Shown in pieces: positions 33,011 through 33,117 of a stretch of DNA of 33,117 nucleotides (position 1 is the first letter of the stretch; the number at the start of each line of letters is the position of its first letter). Source of the stretch: CAADGL01 sp964643885. Its GTDB lineage: Bacteria > Planctomycetota > Phycisphaerae > UBA1845 > Fen-1342. Position numbers and translations under genes: made by a program. The stretch covers positions 1-33,117 of the forward strand of contig CAZXUI010000051.1 in assembly GCA_964643885.1 (NCBI GenBank). Direction: 5' to 3'. The notes under the pieces were generated by a model. The model had not been told where the DNA came from. It did no database searches and saw only the letters and a program-made list of their open reading frames with translations.

Positions 33011-33038
33011 GGCCGAACCCGAGCGGCCGAACCCGAGC
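33011..33038. repeat. 14-bp direct repeat, two copies
   Basis: ggccgaacccgagc occurs at 33011-33024 and 33025-33038, followed by a partial third (ggccgacc). It lies in the gap between the FG-GAP start and the new gene at 33071. Confidence 0.8.
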
Positions 33039-33070
33039 GGCCGACCGGCACGATGGTTGGAGGTCTTTAC

Positions 33071-33117
33071 ATGAAAAGAGGTTACGCGCGCAGGCCCAGA
33101 GCCTCAGCCGCTCCGCC
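33071..33117 (+). CDS. Start of a further gene (partial)
   Basis: ATG at 33071 has ggaggt at 33059-33064, 7 nt upstream, an ideal ribosome site. The visible peptide is MKRGYARRPRASAAP, basic at the start, which fits the beginning of a signal or prepilin-type leader. The frame runs off the window, so the product is unknown. Confidence 0.5.
   Translation, partial: MKRGYARRPRASAAP

Overview
The window looks like high-GC chromosomal DNA from a member of Planctomycetota, possibly Phycisphaerae-like. The evidence is gene content: a DUF1800/DUF1501 pair, three PEP-CTERM proteins ending in Arg-Arg-Arg, secreted proteins with dockerin-like EF-hand tails, a bacterial deoxyhypusine-synthase homologue, and many short interspersed repeats in the gaps. 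This taxonomic call is an inference; no rRNA or tRNA gene was recognised.

Layout. 1-87 is the 3' end of a secreted protein whose tail is almost repeated at 30159. 547-6363 (minus) holds a GH172/DUF2961 glycosidase, a hybrid CHASE3/PAS histidine kinase and the ribosome-assembly GTPase rsgA. 6867-12681 (plus) holds a PEP-CTERM protein, ispG and a GH78 alpha-L-rhamnosidase. 13450-16506 (minus) is a DUF1800-DUF1501 operon, divergent from a thioredoxin gene (16720). 17789-21573 (plus) is a tandem triplet of secreted paralogues with dockerin-like tails; the third has lost its ATG and carries an in-frame amber codon. 21740-24307 is a secreted alpha/beta-hydrolase, convergent with a PEP-CTERM gene. 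25378-26860 is a two-gene unit (family 2 glycosyltransferase plus coiled-coil protein), followed by a third PEP-CTERM protein with a textbook terminator and a 61-residue CxxC protein. 28769-32865 (minus) holds the deoxyhypusine-synthase homologue, a HAF-repeat protein and an FG-GAP repeat protein. A new gene appears to begin at 33071.

Together the genes describe a cell that exports many surface proteins under at least two C-terminal tagging schemes (PEP-CTERM and dockerin-like), with enzymes for furanosides, rhamnosides and esters of complex polysaccharides, plus scattered housekeeping genes (ispG, rsgA, trxA). The most distinctive features are the tandem paralogue triplet with one copy decaying, a cluster of BlaI/MecI-like palindromes at 17290-17350 with no repressor gene beside it, and a dense collection of tandem and palindromic intergenic repeats. 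Starts were set by Shine-Dalgarno position. Several genes use GTG (rsgA, a PEP-CTERM gene, the HAF gene, the deoxyhypusine-synthase homologue) and one probably uses TTG.
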